A DNA stretch of 22,858 nucleotides from an uncultured Bacilli bacterium (GTDB lineage: Bacteria > Bacillota_I > Bacilli_A > RF39 > UBA660), in assembly GCA_947631285.1 (NCBI GenBank), contig CANRKS010000007.1, positions 1 to 22,858 of the forward strand, in the 5' to 3' direction. Every line of letters starts with the position of its first letter. Position 1 is the first letter of the stretch. The notes under the pieces are model-generated. The model was not told where the DNA came from. It was given only the letters and a program-made list of their open reading frames with translations, and made no database searches. The translations under genes and the position numbers were made by a program. Shown here piece after piece: positions 22,179-22,858 of this stretch.

Positions 22179-22647
22179 TGATGTTCAATTTGAAAAGAAC
22201 AATATAGTTTTTAATTATAGAGTAGCCATAGTTATAAGAAATGGTGAAAAAATATTAATACAAAAAGATGATAGAGCTAGTCATTATACATTGCCAGGTG
22301 GAAGATGTGAATTAGGTGAAAATTCTATTAATACTGGAATGAGAGAGTTTAAAGAAGAAACTGGAATTGATATTACATTAAAAAAGAAAGTTGGTATGAT
22401 AGAAAATTTTTTTGTTTCTAGTTTTAATGGTAAAAATTATCATGAAATATTAATGATTCATGAATATAAATTCAATGATTATAATTTGTATAATAAATCA
22501 TCCATTGCAAATATTGAAGAAAAGAAGAAAGAACATTTAACATATATATGGTTAAGTGTTGATGAATTAAAAAAGGCAAATTTTAAGCCTGAAGTAATCT
22601 TGGATATGATAAAAAAAGATGAATTTCAACATTATATATTTGATTAA
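22171..22647 (+). CDS. Nudix hydrolase
   Basis: This is a 158-residue protein with a full Nudix box: GGRCELGENSINTGMREFKE then ETGI (about residues 43-66), matching G-x5-E-x7-REUxEExGU. Nudix enzymes hydrolyse nucleoside diphosphates linked to another group; the box shows catalysis but not substrate. The long C-terminal part after residue 90 (Lys-rich, EHLTYIWLSVDELKK) is typical. AAGGAGA precedes the ATG, which lies inside the end of the grpB remnant with an 8-base overlap. That overlap suggests the gene came next to grpB in the same event, or is read from the grpB promoter. Confidence 0.9.
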   Translation: MNNDVQFEKNNIVFNYRVAIVIRNGEKILIQKDDRASHYTLPGGRCELGENSINTGMREFKEETGIDITLKKKVGMIENFFVSSFNGKNYHEILMIHEYKFNDYNLYNKSSIANIEEKKKEHLTYIWLSVDELKKANFKPEVILDMIKKDEFQHYIFD

Positions 22648-22745
22648 ATTAAAGGTAAAGTAAAACAACCTTTTGAAGAAAATTTTATCGTTTAAATTGT
22701 CCTAAAGAAAAAAGTATAACTTTTTGGCCTAAATTTTGGGCAAAG

Positions 22746-22773
22746 AAAAAACCCCGAAAATATGGGTTTTTTT
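22746..22773. terminator. Intrinsic terminator between the Nudix gene and tRNA-Phe
   Basis: AAAAAACCC pairs with GGGTTTTTT around CGAAAATAT, with T-runs on both strands, so it can end the Nudix gene on + and the tRNA transcript on -. The preceding 22648-22745 holds nothing I recognise. Confidence 0.8.
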
Positions 22774-22784
22774 AATAATCTAAA

Positions 22785-22858
<74 letters not shown>

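Noticed and set aside
17671..22530. A 19-base match (CAAATATTGAAGAAAAGAA) between about 17668 and the Nudix gene near 22508.
   Set aside because: It is A-rich, low-complexity and lies in unrelated contexts; chance in such AT-rich DNA is likely.
43..22647. Near absence of TGA stop codons, as if TGA were reassigned.
   Set aside because: The rhodanese gene ends in TGA at 4147, and the tryptophans I checked are TGG. Low GC content explains the rarity of TGA.

Overview
The window is AT-rich (under about 30% GC by eye) and uses Gram-positive signals: strong AGGAGG-type ribosome binding sites, TATAAT promoters and U-tailed intrinsic terminators. The protein families (SpoVS, CotF-like coat proteins, CapA, CmpB-type and DUF5780 proteins, DUF6273-like surface modules) suggest an uncultivated gut-type Bacilli or Erysipelotrichia/RF39-like Firmicute with a cell wall. 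UppS and two peptidoglycan-hydrolase modules agree with a wall. The lineage is an inference; there is no rRNA to settle it. The genetic code looks standard: tryptophans checked are TGG, and one gene ends in TGA.

Region 1 (1-1700) holds a membrane protein, a coat-like gene pair on the + strand, and a scar where a GC-richer surface-protein remnant meets an XRE regulator head to head. Region 2 (1709-4434), on the - strand, holds a coupled operon of three little-known genes, a TVP38/DedA-like membrane protein and a small rhodanese.

Region 3 (4473-10450) is a partial type IV secretion/conjugation-like locus: a VirD4-type coupling ATPase, a possibly VirB8-like membrane protein, and a 932-residue membrane-anchored hydrolase. 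The hydrolase combines SGNH, M23 and lysozyme-like domains, and all 18 of its cysteines lie outside the membrane. No relaxase or VirB4 is present.

Region 4 (10494-13832) holds HD hydrolase, uppS, a DUF308-like membrane protein, capA-like and spoVS, with an intrinsic terminator inserted before capA. Region 5 (13914-20400) holds a putative metallopeptidase, a membrane GDPD, an anchored protein, a second HD hydrolase, a PH/SHOCT membrane protein, and a lipoprotein joining DUF5780 to a CxxC thioredoxin-like domain. The lipoprotein may serve cysteine-rich surface proteins such as the hydrolase; this is inference.

Region 6 (20401-22858) is accessory. It contains two remnants that meet near 20760-20790 and an approximately 250-nt transcription unit. 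The predicted 5' end of that unit pairs with its own terminator around a 42-codon ORF that has a strong ribosome binding site. Also present are a helical orphan gene, a frameshifted and truncated grpB, a Nudix gene and, at the edge, tRNA-Phe(GAA). The fold-back cassette and the multi-domain hydrolase are the most unusual items.
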